NCBI GenBank assembly: GCA_003116975.1
Contig: BGKB01000118.1
Coordinates: 157,561-221,560, forward strand
Source of the DNA: Aurantiochytrium sp. KH105
Lineage: Eukaryota > Sar > Bigyra > Thraustochytrida > Thraustochytriidae
Direction: 5' to 3'
DNA length: 64,000 nucleotides
The notes beneath the pieces were generated by a model. That model was not told where the DNA came from. It saw nothing but the letters and a program-made list of their open reading frames with translations, and ran no database searches. Each line of letters begins with the position of its first letter. The first letter of the stretch is position 1. This document shows, piece by piece, positions 54,120 to 63,905 of this stretch. The position numbers and the translations under genes were made by a program.

Positions 54120-56829
54120 GGGTCGTCGAAGGGCAAAGCAAGACCTCCGGAGGACCCGTCAGCATACGATGACAAACGGAGTACACATCTCCTTCAATGA
54201 CAGTTCGGCTCGACGCCAAAAGAAGCTCGCGCGTCCAGAACTCCACGTGCGAGTCTTCTGGAACTGCGAGCTCGTCAGTCGACAGCTGGCGAATCGTGTC
54301 GCTCAAAAGGTCTCGCAGCTTGCGCGCAAACTTGGTCGTTTGCTCAACACTACCAAGCTCATAATACGCAGCATTGAGCAAGATGGCGCGCTCGCGGCTC
54401 AGGTCCTTGAGAACTTGCGTCTGATCAGCAAGGGAATTGCGCGAGTCACGATTCGACTTGAGCGGAAGAACGAGCTGGCTCTTGGCGTTCGATGCACCAA
54501 TGAGGACCTCCTGATAGGCCTCTCGAGACTGGGTCGCCGCAAGATCTTTTTGCAGCTGCGACGCTCGACCGCGTTGATGGTGACGGTTCGCCCCGCCGAC
54601 CTCCTCGAGAGAACGGAGCTCAAAGCTCGCGTTGAGACTGCGCACCCCACTGCTTTTGGACCCGGTCGTCCGGTCCGATTTAAAGGAACATGACTCGGGC
54701 GTCTCAAAACCACCGTGTGGCCAGCGAAACGGCAGCTGCCGTCCATTTGCACTCGTTGCAGATCTTGATGAATGTTGTTGCTGGTGCTGGTGCTGGCGCG
54801 AATGCGAATTCGTTCGCCTCTTAGACTGGCGCGATCCGTGACGATCTTGCACCGGTGTCACGTGGTTCGCGCAATGCTCCGCACCGCGCGACCCCGATGC
54901 CTCGTCACCTTCTTTGCTTTCATAAGACTCTGTTCCACCGACAACGCTATCGTGGGCATTCACTTTTGCACTGCTGCCAGCGCCATGATGGCCTCGCTGC
55001 CGCCGATGCTGATGTCTAGAGGAATGATGATAATGATGATGGTGATTTTTGTTTCTTGTTTGCTTGTGACGCTGGTTCTTTGCGTTGTTGTCCCAATCGT
55101 CATCCTCACGATCACGACAGCCGAGCACGTTTTCGTGACACAAACGTAGACCCAGCGCAAAGGTAGCTGCGAGGTCAGCATTGAAGAACTCAAAGATAAG
55201 AGGCACGCCCTCAACGGTAAGAACTGCGACAATGAGATTTCCGCGATCGCGGCAGACTGCTTCAATGTTGGCCGTTACACGATGCGCGCCTCCGGGCACG
55301 AATGCATCGTCCTGACTGACCATGAGGGTGATCTCTTCTTCTCCATGCAAGACGGCGGCGACGCTTGCAAGGGGAAAGCACGAAATATTGGCCCCCACGC
55401 CAACTTGTACCTGGCTTGCGGACGAGGTCTCGGTGTAGGCCACGGCAAAGGGGTTAGCGTTGCGCTCGAGATTATCGCGATCTCGCTGGTTGATTTGACG
55501 GCAAATCTCGCTCGCGCCTGTCATGCTCTTGGACCACAAGAGCTGGCCCTCGTCCATGTCAAAGACCAGGAAGCGGGGCCCACAGCCACGTTTCTTGGCC
55601 GAATGCTTGATCACCATACTGCCTTGCTGAATCACGCGAAGTTGCTCCTGCACGGCCGTCGAATGCGCGATTTGGCGCATCATGCCAGCCCAGTCGCTGG
55701 TGGATCGGCTCAGACACTGCGCGTGGCCTTTGGTTGCCTGCAGCTGGGATTCAATCCAAGCGAGCTGGCCGTTCATGCGGGCAATCTCGTCTTGCAGGCC
55801 TTGGTGCTCCTCCACCAAGGTTGCGTGCGCCTGCTGAAGGACCTGGACATTGTCAGGATCATCATAGGCGTCTTCCAAGGACGACACGAGGGTCTCATCG
55901 CCGTCTGAAGAAGTGACTTCGCCTTCGTCGTCTGTTTGTCGGCACAGCTCGTCATCGTCGCCCAAATCGCCGCCCGAGTCGCAGCCTAGACGCTGCTGCT
56001 GCTGAAGTGGGTGGGCCGCCGCGCTTTTCTTTACACGACCGGCCTTGCCTTCGGGGGCCCAAAAGTGTGCATTTTCCGCCTCTTCGGGAGAACCAAGAGC
56101 TCGGCGTGTGCGCGCGCTCCCGGCGGAGCGGCGACGACTGCCTCCGCCAACGCTGCCGAAGCTCTTGCGGATCTGGGCCTCGAGGCGCTCCAGCTGAGCG
56201 CTGAGGCGGCGCTCTGTTCGCGACTTTTGGTCTAACGCGCTCTCGATGAGCTTTTTGGCGCCCAAGAGCGAGCTGTCGGACCCTTTGCGCGGTCGCGGCG
56301 GCATCGGCGGCGGAGAGAGATGCTCATCATCGACAATGCCAGCTGACAGGCGTACAGTACCTCCGACTGCATCGAGAACGATACCGTCATCGTCGTCGTC
56401 TTCTTCTCCCTCGTTATCGTCTCTGTCTGCTTCCTCGTCGTCGTCGTCGTCATAGTTGCCGCCTCGTCGAGGGCGACGTCTTTCACTTTGTTTTTGTTCT
56501 TCGCTGTCTTGGCGCTGGTTGCTGCTGTGCGCACAGCTTCCGGAGTCTGAAGAGGCTGCAGAAGTAGTCGTGGACGAAGAGCGCGATACGAGACCTCTGG
56601 GCGTACCAGGCGCTCCTGGGCACGCCGGGATGGCGACCGAGGAGATTTTGCGGCCCTTGTGTCGGCTCGATTTGCCGGCGCTGTTGTTGGGCCCTGTCCC
56701 GACACTGCTGCCGCTGCCGGACTTTTCGTGCGCGGGCGACTCGGGCAGGTCGGCCCAGATCTCTTGCAACGACGAGGTACTGTCCTTGCGTCCGCCTTCG
56801 CGCCGCAGGAGCCGGCGGCCGGCCTCCAT
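54025..56829 (-). CDS. PH-like coiled-coil protein, apparently frameshifted at its 3' end
   Basis: Started at MEAGRRLLRREGGR (56829); the ORF continues upstream only through a (GCAA)n microsatellite. 934 residues in this frame. The N-terminal 330 residues are disordered (Ser, Asp/Glu, Pro), with short basic patches. A coiled coil follows (LVEEHQGLQDEIARMNGQLA). A PH-type domain starts at VIQQGSMVIKHSAKKRG (about 55590-55645) and continues RFLVFDMDEGQLLWSK to about 55130 (VEGVPLIFEFFNADLAATF); this 'G..VIKH..K..G..R.RF..' opening is typical of PH domains that recognise membranes. Then a His-rich patch, a Ser/Arg linker and a helical C-terminal part (LNAAYYELGSVEQTTKFARK). The last residues after about 54120 look out of frame. 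Function unknown. Confidence 0.75.
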   Translation of the reverse strand: MEAGRRLLRREGGRKDSTSSLQEIWADLPESPAHEKSGSGSSVGTGPNNSAGKSSRHKGRKISSVAIPACPGAPGTPRGLVSRSSSTTTSAASSDSGSCAHSSNQRQDSEEQKQSERRRPRRGGNYDDDDDEEADRDDNEGEEDDDDDGIVLDAVGGTVRLSAGIVDDEHLSPPPMPPRPRKGSDSSLLGAKKLIESALDQKSRTERRLSAQLERLEAQIRKSFGSVGGGSRRRSAGSARTRRALGSPEEAENAHFWAPEGKAGRVKKSAAAHPLQQQQRLGCDSGGDLGDDDELCRQTDDEGEVTSSDGDETLVSSLEDAYDDPDNVQVLQQAHATLVEEHQGLQDEIARMNGQLAWIESQLQATKGHAQCLSRSTSDWAGMMRQIAHSTAVQEQLRVIQQGSMVIKHSAKKRGCGPRFLVFDMDEGQLLWSKSMTGASEICRQINQRDRDNLERNANPFAVAYTETSSASQVQVGVGANISCFPLASVAAVLHGEEEITLMVSQDDAFVPGGAHRVTANIEAVCRDRGNLIVAVLTVEGVPLIFEFFNADLAATFALGLRLCHENVLGCRDREDDDWDNNAKNQRHKQTRNKNHHHHYHHSSRHQHRRQRGHHGAGSSAKVNAHDSVVGGTESYESKEGDEASGSRGAEHCANHVTPVQDRHGSRQSKRRTNSHSRQHQHQQQHSSRSATSANGRQLPFRWPHGGFETPESCSFKSDRTTGSKSSGVRSLNASFELRSLEEVGGANRHHQRGRASQLQKDLAATQSREAYQEVLIGASNAKSQLVLPLKSNRDSRNSLADQTQVLKDLSRERAILLNAAYYELGSVEQTTKFARKLRDLLSDTIRQLSTDELAVPEDSHVEFWTRELLLASSRTVIEGDVYSVCHRMLTGPPEVLLCPSTTHVASPIEIFRRSGRSHYDRKCHCVPSGPRVQ

Positions 56830-56940
56830 CTCGTGTTCGCAAGTTTCCTCCGCCTCTCCCTCTCTCTCTCTCTCAGCCGGAACGCGCAAGCGAGCGTAGG
56901 TTCGCCAGCTCGCTCCGCTCGCTCGCGCGCACGCAAGAAG

Positions 56941-57066
<126 letters not shown>

Positions 57067-57484
57067 GAGCACGCCCCTCGCGCGCCCGCCCGCCCGCGCT
57101 CCCTTGGGCAGCGCCGCGGGCTGAAGATCGATCGGTGTCTGCCGCCGCTGCCGCAGACGCAGGCAGGTCAGTCAATCAGCTACGCCTCCGCACGTTCTCC
57201 TCTCCCTCCGTCCCCTTTCCTTCTTCGGTTTCCTCGCCCCTCCCTCGCTCGCTCGCCGCCCGCGCGCGTCTTCTCCCCGCTCCCAGCCCCGCCCGCGCCG
57301 CCGCTAGTCCCGCTCTACCTGAGAGCGCTCTCGGCAAAACGGCCACACGGGACGCCCGGCCTGCGTCCCCCGCGTGCTCGGCGCCGCGCCCGAAACGGCG
57401 CGGGACAGGCGGCGGCGGTCCCGCCTTAGCGCGCGGGGTGCGAGGGGGGCGGGGCGAAGGGGGGGAGGGGGCAGGGTAAGGGGG

Positions 57485-57492
57485 TATAAAAG
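57485..57492 (+). promoter_or_regulatory. TATA box of the ASADH gene
   Basis: TATAAAAG in the context GGGGGTATAAAAGCGG, a strong match to the consensus, upstream of the ASADH ATG and of the candidate leader intron. If transcription starts about 30 bp downstream, the leader before splicing is about 530 bp. Confidence 0.55.
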
Positions 57493-57561
57493 CGGCGGGC
57501 GGGCATAAAAAGAAGACGTGCGGCTGCGAGCCCAGACCACGAACAGACCAGCGGCGACGAG

Positions 57562-58010
57562 GTGCGTGCGAGCGTGCGCGAGGGCGCGGCGAGCGCGCGG
57601 GGCGCGGGCGCGGGCGCGCGGCGGGCGCGGATCGCGGGATGCGGTTTGCGGCGGAGAGGCGGGAGGCTCGCGCGGAGCGGAGAATGGTTTTGGCGGAAAG
57701 GGAAATGGACGCAGCGCGATGACGCGAGACGACGAACAGAAAAGACGCGACGAGCCCCGACGACGGCGACGTGCGCAAGGGCGCGGAGGAGGTGCGCGGC
57801 GCGGGGGAGGGGCCGAGGGAAGGGGCAGCGGGGGGGGGGGGGGGGGGGGGGGGAGAAGGCGGAGCAGGAGTGGAGGTGTCCTTGGTCGAGAGGCGAAGCG
57901 AAAAGGGAGAGATGGAGATTGAGAAGAATGAAGACGGAAGATGCTGACGAAATGTTGTGCACGACGATGACGACGATGACGTTGACGCGGTTCGCACGCT
58001 GTGAAAACAG
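57562..58010 (+). other. Candidate 5'-leader intron of ASADH
   Basis: Donor GTGCGT at 57562 (after GCGACGAG) and acceptor GAAAACAG ending 58010, 34 bp before the ATG. The interval contains extremely GC-rich sequence and the 24-G homopolymer. The organisation mirrors the candidate SKP1 leader intron: donor shortly after the transcript start, acceptor about 32 bp before the ATG. Confidence 0.3.
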
Positions 58011-58044
58011 GAGGAAGACCAAGAATTCAGACAGGCAAGGCACA

Positions 58045-59469
58045 ATGTTCTCAGCGGCAGGCGCCAACCTTATGAACGCCGTGTCGAAGACTGCCGCGAG
58101 GCAGTTCTCGACGTCGGGCGGCGTGAGCAAGAAGCCCGTCGTGGCCATCGCTGGCTCGACCGGCGCCGTCGGCCAGGAGCTCCTCGACCTCATCAAGGAG
58201 CGTTCGTTCCCGTTTGCTGACATCAAGCTTCTGGCCTCGGCCCGCTCGGCCGGCAAGACCCAGGACTTCATGGGCAAGACCTACACCGTCGAGGAGCTCA
58301 AGGAGGACTCCTTTGAGGGCGTCGACATCGCCTTCTTCTCCGCTGGCGGCGGCCGCTCCAAGCAGTTCGCCCCTGCCGCCGCCAAGGCCGGCGCCGTGGT
58401 GATCGACAACTCGTCGGCCTACCGCATGGACCCCGAGGTGCCCCTCGTCGTGCCCGAGGTGAACCCTGATGCCGCCTTTGACCGCCCCAAGGGCATCATC
58501 GCCAACCCCAACTGCTCGACCATCATCATGAACATGGTCGTGTGGCCCCTGCACCAGAAGGCCGGCGTGGAGCGCGTCGTTGTCTCCACCTACCAGGCTG
58601 CCTCCGGCGCCGGCGCTGCCGCCATGGAGGAGCTCGAGCAGCAGGCCAAGGATTGGGTCGCCGAGAAGAGCCCCGTCACCCAGGACATCTTTGGCCGCNC
58701 CGCCAAGGCCGGCGCCGTGGTGATCGACAACTCGTCGGCCTACCGCATGGACCCCGAGGTGCCCCTTGTCGTGCCCGAGGTGAACCCTGATGCCGCCTTT
58801 GACCGCCCTAAGGGCATCATCGCCAACCCCAACTGCTCGACCATCATCATGAACATGGTCGTGTGGCCCCTGCACCAGAAGGCCGGCGTGGAGCGCGTCG
58901 TTGTCTCCACCTACCAGGCTGCCTCCGGCGCCGGCGCTGCCGCCATGGAGGAGCTCGAGCAGCAGGCCAAGGACTGGGTCGCCGAGAAGAGCCCCGTCAC
59001 CCAGGACATCTTTGGCCGCCAGTACATCTTCAACCTCTTCTCCCACAATTCTGACGTCGACCAGGAGACTGGCTACAACGAGGAGGAGACCAAGATGATC
59101 AAGGAGACCAAGAAGATCTTCTCGGACCCCAACATCCAGGTCACCGCCACCTGCATTCGCGTCCCTGTTCTCCGCGCCCACTGCGAGTCCATCAACGTGA
59201 CGCTCAAGAACTCCATGACCGAGGACGAGGCCCGCGAGCTCCTCGCCAACTCCCCCGGTGTCTCTGTGCAGGATGACCGCGTCGCCAACAAGTTCCCGGA
59301 GCCGCTCGCGTCCTCCTTCAAGGATGACTGCTTTGTGGGCCGCATCCGCCACGACGTCAGCCAGCCCGAGGGCAAGGGTCTCGACATGTTTGTCGCTGGT
59401 GACCAGATCCGCAAGGGTGCCGCGCTCAACGCCATCCAGATTGCCGAGCTCCTCATGTCGCGATCCTAA
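58045..59469 (+). CDS. Aspartate-semialdehyde dehydrogenase with artefactual internal duplication
   Basis: Started at MFSAAGANLMNAV (58045) with a short organelle-type presequence to about residue 24. The NADP-binding motif AIAGSTGAVGQELL is at 35-47, the catalytic Cys157 in ANPNCSTIIMN, and the substrate block IRVPVLRAHCES follows the duplication. The enzyme reduces aspartyl phosphate to aspartate semialdehyde for lysine, threonine and methionine synthesis. As given it is 474 residues, because 107 codons (including the active-site Cys) occur twice, flanking one ambiguous base at 58699. Removing one copy leaves 367 residues, the normal length. The copies differ at only three synonymous sites. 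The minus-strand ORF 58051-59352 is its antisense. Confidence 0.93.
   Translation: MFSAAGANLMNAVSKTAARQFSTSGGVSKKPVVAIAGSTGAVGQELLDLIKERSFPFADIKLLASARSAGKTQDFMGKTYTVEELKEDSFEGVDIAFFSAGGGRSKQFAPAAAKAGAVVIDNSSAYRMDPEVPLVVPEVNPDAAFDRPKGIIANPNCSTIIMNMVVWPLHQKAGVERVVVSTYQAASGAGAAAMEELEQQAKDWVAEKSPVTQDIFGRXAKAGAVVIDNSSAYRMDPEVPLVVPEVNPDAAFDRPKGIIANPNCSTIIMNMVVWPLHQKAGVERVVVSTYQAASGAGAAAMEELEQQAKDWVAEKSPVTQDIFGRQYIFNLFSHNSDVDQETGYNEEETKMIKETKKIFSDPNIQVTATCIRVPVLRAHCESINVTLKNSMTEDEARELLANSPGVSVQDDRVANKFPEPLASSFKDDCFVGRIRHDVSQPEGKGLDMFVAGDQIRKGAALNAIQIAELLMSRS
58378..59020 (+). repeat. 321-bp direct duplication at an ambiguous base
   Basis: 58379-58698 is repeated at 58700-59019 with an offset of 321 bp and only three visible differences: CTCGTC/CTTGTC, CCCAAG/CCTAAG and GATTGG/GACTGG, all silent. 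The single N at 58699 sits exactly at the junction. This is the pattern of two overlapping contig ends placed end to end. Confidence 0.9.
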
Positions 59470-59794
59470 GTGTCGACCTTTTAAACATTATTTTGACCTG
59501 CAACGGAAAGAGAAACTTGCTTCGACTTGGCTGCCAAATGTATTTTTTCCTTCGAAAAGAGTGCACCCGAAGCGCATTGCTATCGCTCGAAAAGTGCGCG
59601 ACCGCTGCTCGAATCGTTGCCTGACCAAAATTATAGGGCCTCCCCAAGCTTATTTTTTGCGCACGCACACGATATGGCTGATGTGAGACAATTTCAAATT
59701 GCCGAAGCCAAAGCAATGAAAGACATGCAAATTTCAATTAGTACAAGAGAGAGATATGATTTTTCGCCGCCTGGCGCATCTTCTTCGAGAGGCA
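59470..59794. other. Convergent 3' intergenic region
   Basis: 325 bp of 3' flanking sequence between ASADH and the mitochondrial EF-G2 gene. No feature recognised. Confidence 0.5.
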
Positions 59795-62269
59795 TTACAA
59801 GTGAGAGATAATCTTGCTTGCATAAGTCTCCGAGACCTCCGTGTAACCAGCGACGGTGAGAGAAAAGTTTCCTTCACCGGCGGTCATGGAGCGAAGCACA
59901 GTAGAGTAGCCAATGAGACCTTCGAGGGGCACCGACGCGTGAATTGAAGACTTGGCCATGTGGACCACGGAATCCGATATTGTCTCGGCCTGAACATCCT
60001 TGATCTGGCCGCGACGCTCATTGCTAGAAAGGTCCCCAATTACAGAACCGATATCGTCATCAGGAACGACGATGATGACATCCGCGACAGGCTCGAGAAG
60101 GCCCGCCTGCGCCTTGTTGAGGATAGCCATGGACGCACGGGTAGCGGCAGCGCGAAGAGACGGTGGCGGTGCACTCGAGTTGGCCTCGCAGTGATTCTCA
60201 ACAATCTCTACCTCGACGCCCTGCACGGGGTACCCGAGAAGCGGGCCTCGTTGAAAGGTGTCGATCACGCCGCTGCGAAGCGCCTTCTCTTGGTCCACTC
60301 TGAGCGTCCATTGCGATTCCGCGCCGGCCCCTGGAGTCCGGAAGCGAATCCGTGACTCTTGCGCAGAAGAATCAGCAGGGTCAGGAAGGAGGCGGACGGG
60401 GGCGTTGATGCCATCCGGATGCGGACGCACACGCAGCGTAACCGTCGTAGTGCCAGCATTGCCAGCTGACTCCCTTTGTTGCTCTGCTGCATCACCACCA
60501 TCCGCATCTTCGTCTTCGCTCGATCTGGCGCTCTCAGACGGCTGATTCTGTGTGTAGCTACCCGAGGCCTCGACGGCATCGCGGAGAGTTTCCCGGTAGG
60601 CGACACGTACCCGTCCGAGCTCACACGGGACCTTGAAGTCTCGCTGCAGCTTGGTGACCGCAATATCAAGATGCAGCTCGCCCATACCGTAGAGAAGAAG
60701 CTGGCCTGTTTCGTCATCCTGAACGACGTTGAGACTCGGATCATCACGGAGGAGAATTTCGAGAGATTCCAAAAGCTTTGGTTCGTCGGAAATAGACTCG
60801 AGCTCGATGGCTGCAGAAAAGACAGGAGGCGGAATGTCTACACCACGCAGCGAGGCCCGCTTCGCATTGCTCGAAAGCGTGTCACCCGTGCGCACGCCCT
60901 TGAGACCGCAGAGAATGCCAATGTCGCCCGCGCTAATCGCTTCAATTTGCTCGAACTCGTTGGCATATGCTCGCAGAACGCCTTGCACACGTTCGCGCAA
61001 GGGAAGCGCAGATTTTGCGTCGCGCCTGTTCTTAGCATTACCCGTGATTGTTCCGAGAGAAACCATGCCATCAGCAGCAGCGTGCGCGAGACTCACGTTG
61101 TGGTATTGTTTCTTGTTCTCCATCTTGCCCTCGTACACGCGAACGTAGGCAAGAGCTCCACGATTCGGATCATGCTGCACTTTAAAGACGAGCGCGGTTG
61201 AATCATTGGACTTTTTCTTGGCGGCGGCCTTTTTCTTTGACCCACCCGCGCGCGCAAGCTCTTCATTGTTGATGGCGAGCTCCATGGCGCCAACGCTCTC
61301 CATTGGGTTGGGGAGATAGTCCAGGACCGCGTCCAACAAGGTCTGCACGCCAGTATTCTTGAGAGCCGATCCACAGAGCACTGGGACAGCGGCTAGCTCG
61401 TCCTGGTTGATGCACACACGACGCACGGCGTGACGGATATAGTGCTCGTCAATTTCCTCGACCTTGCCCGCCTCGTCAGCCTCAATGTAGACATCAAAGA
61501 ATTGGTCGTCGAGACCAGCAAGCTGCTCGGCGAGCGTGGCGCGACCAAGAACAGCCTTGGACGCGACTTCCTCGGGCAGAAAGCTCAGTGGGTGCTCTTC
61601 GAAAGTCTTGGACTCCTTGCTCTGATCCCACACGAGCACGCGTTCCCGAATGAGATCAATGACACCGCGAAACGTTTGCCCCCCAAAGTCATCTGGTACA
61701 AAGTAAGGATGCTGTAAACAGAGCGTGGAAACGCCAAAACGATCCTCGATCATGTCCATGACCCTTTCCATGTTGGCGCCATCGCGATCCATCTTGTTGA
61801 CAAAAGCGATGCGCGGGACACCGTAACGCCGAGCCTGAACCCAAACAGTCTCGCTCTGTGCCTGGACCCCAGACACTGCGTCGTAAAGGACGACCGCGCC
61901 GTCTAATGCGCGAACTGCGCGTTCTACCTCGACGGTGAAGTCTACATGTCCAGGCGTGTCAATGAGGTTGAGGGTGTGATTCCTCCACTCGAAGCTCGTG
62001 GACGCACTATTGATGGTGATCCCGCGCTCGCGTTCCTGGTCAAGGTAGTCCATGACAGTGTCTCCGTCATGGACCTCTCCAATATGCGAGACCTCGCCGC
62101 TGTAGTAGAGCATGCGCTCCGTCACCGTCGTCTTGCCGGCGTCAATGTGTGCCAAGATGCCAATGTTGCGCAACATCTCCGCTCCGCTCCCCTTGGCCGA
62201 CGTCGACAACGGTCTCGACGTCGCTGGACGCGTCGCGCGCCATGCTGCGCGAGCCGCAGTTCCCAGCAT
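59795..62269 (-). CDS. GFM2: Mitochondrial elongation factor G2 (ribosome-recycling GTPase)
   Basis: Started at MLGTAARAAWRATRP (62269), a classic Arg/Ala presequence; the ORF to 62368 adds an unlikely acidic extension. 824 residues. GTPase motifs: AHIDAGKTT, ERERGITINSAS, DTPGH and NKMD. Then VPVLCGSALKNTGVQTLLDAV, domain II, and GQLLLYGMGELHLDIAV. Within the family, LCGSALKN and RDDPSLNVVQDDETGQ fit EF-G2mt (GFM2), which releases the ribosome with RRF, better than the translocase GFM1. Insertions with Ser/Asp/Glu (SEDEDADGGDAAEQQ) and a Lys-rich loop (KKKAAAKKKSN) are lineage-specific. It ends SLTVAGYTEVSETYASKII. The GFM2 versus GFM1 choice is from remembered motifs. Confidence 0.9.
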   Translation of the reverse strand: MLGTAARAAWRATRPATSRPLSTSAKGSGAEMLRNIGILAHIDAGKTTVTERMLYYSGEVSHIGEVHDGDTVMDYLDQERERGITINSASTSFEWRNHTLNLIDTPGHVDFTVEVERAVRALDGAVVLYDAVSGVQAQSETVWVQARRYGVPRIAFVNKMDRDGANMERVMDMIEDRFGVSTLCLQHPYFVPDDFGGQTFRGVIDLIRERVLVWDQSKESKTFEEHPLSFLPEEVASKAVLGRATLAEQLAGLDDQFFDVYIEADEAGKVEEIDEHYIRHAVRRVCINQDELAAVPVLCGSALKNTGVQTLLDAVLDYLPNPMESVGAMELAINNEELARAGGSKKKAAAKKKSNDSTALVFKVQHDPNRGALAYVRVYEGKMENKKQYHNVSLAHAAADGMVSLGTITGNAKNRRDAKSALPLRERVQGVLRAYANEFEQIEAISAGDIGILCGLKGVRTGDTLSSNAKRASLRGVDIPPPVFSAAIELESISDEPKLLESLEILLRDDPSLNVVQDDETGQLLLYGMGELHLDIAVTKLQRDFKVPCELGRVRVAYRETLRDAVEASGSYTQNQPSESARSSEDEDADGGDAAEQQRESAGNAGTTTVTLRVRPHPDGINAPVRLLPDPADSSAQESRIRFRTPGAGAESQWTLRVDQEKALRSGVIDTFQRGPLLGYPVQGVEVEIVENHCEANSSAPPPSLRAAATRASMAILNKAQAGLLEPVADVIIVVPDDDIGSVIGDLSSNERRGQIKDVQAETISDSVVHMAKSSIHASVPLEGLIGYSTVLRSMTAGEGNFSLTVAGYTEVSETYASKIISHL

Positions 62270-62867
62270 CCTGCACCGCTTCGCCTCGCGCTCGCCAAGC
62301 GCAAGCAGTCGATCTCGATTGCACGGGGCCGGCGACGAGCTCGTGGTCCCGGCGTGCAGGTTTTCCACTCCCTAGCGGGAATAGGAGAAGCGAAACCGCC
62401 TCGGTTACGCGAAACCTCGCACTGTCTGTAACCGTCCCGCTGTACCGTCGTTTCGTAACGAAATTGCAACGGGCAACCTAACCGTGGCGAGAGCGGCGCG
62501 GGCTTGCAAAAACACATTGATCGAAACGAGCGTGCGAGCGCGAGAGCCTCTTTGCGGGCGCGACGCGCGGCGCGGCGCGGAGAGCAGGCAGCGCGGGAAC
62601 GCGGCGCGGCGCTGTCCGAGCGACGGCGACGTGGTCTCGCTCGCTTGCGGGCTTCCGCCTCGTGGGGACGAGCTAGCTAACCCTTTGCGCAGCGGGACTC
62701 GGAACTCGTCGATCAACGTGGTCGAGCAGGGGAGAAGGAAAAAACATATATATATCAGGGTCGAGGCTAACGACGACCTCTGCGCAGGAAAGGGAAAGCG
62801 AGAGCTGCGAGAACAGAGACGTAGAGACGGAACTTGACCAGCACGAAGGAGGAGAAGAAGCGGGAAA
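62270..62867. promoter_or_regulatory. Shared divergent 5' region, GFM2 and SLBP
   Basis: 598 bp between two divergent ATGs, GC-rich except for the AT-rich TATA segment on the SLBP side. No other motif or ORF with coding character. Confidence 0.55.
62747..62755 (+). promoter_or_regulatory. TATA-like element upstream of SLBP
   Basis: TATATATAT within AAAAAACATATATATATCAGG, about 115 bp before the SLBP ATG, in otherwise GC-rich sequence. Position and isolation suggest a core promoter; the transcription start is unknown. Confidence 0.5.
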
Positions 62868-63905
62868 ATGTCGTGGGCCGACGTCGTGGTGTCCAAGGAG
62901 CAGCGCGTGCGCAAACAGGCCGTGCCTGTCGAGCTTTTGGACACGCTCGATGACTCAAAAGACGGGATTAACCTCATGCTAAAGAAGCAGTCCCTTCTTG
63001 CGAAGCAACGGGGCGAGCGATCGGCCAACGTGCTTGGACCTGAATCCAAGAAATCGCATACACAAGACTCTGAAAGCGCATCAACTCCAACGACATTTGG
63101 CAGCAGCTGGCGCGACGTCCTTGCCGCAGATTCGGGCATGAGGAAGCGCGGCGCCAGTGAAATCTCACGAGCGGTTTCTCAGGGAAAGGCCCCAGTCGGG
63201 CCGGAGTCCCTAGCCGTTCCCAAAACGGCGCGCAACAGCCCCTTCCGCAAACAGGGCAAGACGGACGGCTCCCCGCACGTCGGGCCCGTGAGCCGCCCAC
63301 CTCAGCTCGTTCTCCCCGAGTGCGCGCGCATCGAAGAAGACCAAACGGGTCAAACGTCTCCTCTCGCTCCCGGAGAACCCGCAGCGGAGACGAGCAAATT
63401 AAGCAAAAGCGCTCACGTGGCTCTGGCATCCTCCTCCTGGGCGGACGAGGTCGATGGCGAGGATCTTGCATCCGAGGTCGAGTCTTGGATGGGGTTGTCG
63501 GCGTCCGGATCGGAAACGGACCGACTCAGCCACCCGAGTCAGCTCCCTAAACAGCCTGTGGAGGAACTCACACCCGCACGTATCGCACAGCGCGAGAAGC
63601 AAATCAGCTTTGGCAAAGCCACTGATGGATACAAAAACTATGTACTCAAGGTCAAAATTGAGGATCGCGGCGAGGATACGCGCAAATATCCGGTCACGCC
63701 ACGCACCGACGAGAAGATTAGCAAGCGATCCTTCGATTACAAGCTCAAAAAGTGGCGTCGGGCGCTCCACCGGTGGGATCCGGTTCCGGTGCCGAAGCGC
63801 ATCAAATCTTCGCCGCTTCAAAAGAAGATGACACTTCCATCATCGCCTAAGACCGACGCGCTTCTTCCGGACGCAACGCTGCCGCCGTCTCTCACACTTG
63901 CTTGA
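62868..63905 (+). CDS. SLBP: Histone mRNA stem-loop binding protein
   Basis: 345 residues. The RNA-binding domain is at about 235-306: RIAQREKQISFGKATDGY aligns with the animal 'L.RRQKQINYGKNT..Y' helix, KYPVTPRTDEKISKRSFD holds the Thr-Pro motif region (TPNK in animals, here TPRT), and YKLKKWRRALHRWDP matches the third helix 'W...LH.WDPP'. SLBP binds the 3' stem-loop of replication-dependent histone mRNAs, directing 3' processing and translation. Its presence implies stem-loop histone mRNAs in this organism. The N-terminal 230 residues are disordered and contain three short Trp-Asp motifs (SWADVVV, SSWRDVLA, SSWADEVD). Start Met is preceded by GGAAA, a reasonable context. Confidence 0.93.
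   Translation: MSWADVVVSKEQRVRKQAVPVELLDTLDDSKDGINLMLKKQSLLAKQRGERSANVLGPESKKSHTQDSESASTPTTFGSSWRDVLAADSGMRKRGASEISRAVSQGKAPVGPESLAVPKTARNSPFRKQGKTDGSPHVGPVSRPPQLVLPECARIEEDQTGQTSPLAPGEPAAETSKLSKSAHVALASSSWADEVDGEDLASEVESWMGLSASGSETDRLSHPSQLPKQPVEELTPARIAQREKQISFGKATDGYKNYVLKVKIEDRGEDTRKYPVTPRTDEKISKRSFDYKLKKWRRALHRWDPVPVPKRIKSSPLQKKMTLPSSPKTDALLPDATLPPSLTLA

Noticed and set aside
58051..59352. 433-codon minus-strand ORF
   Set aside because: Antisense of ASADH; it repeats the same 321-bp duplication and has Gly/Leu/Val/Asp-rich composition typical of a shadow.
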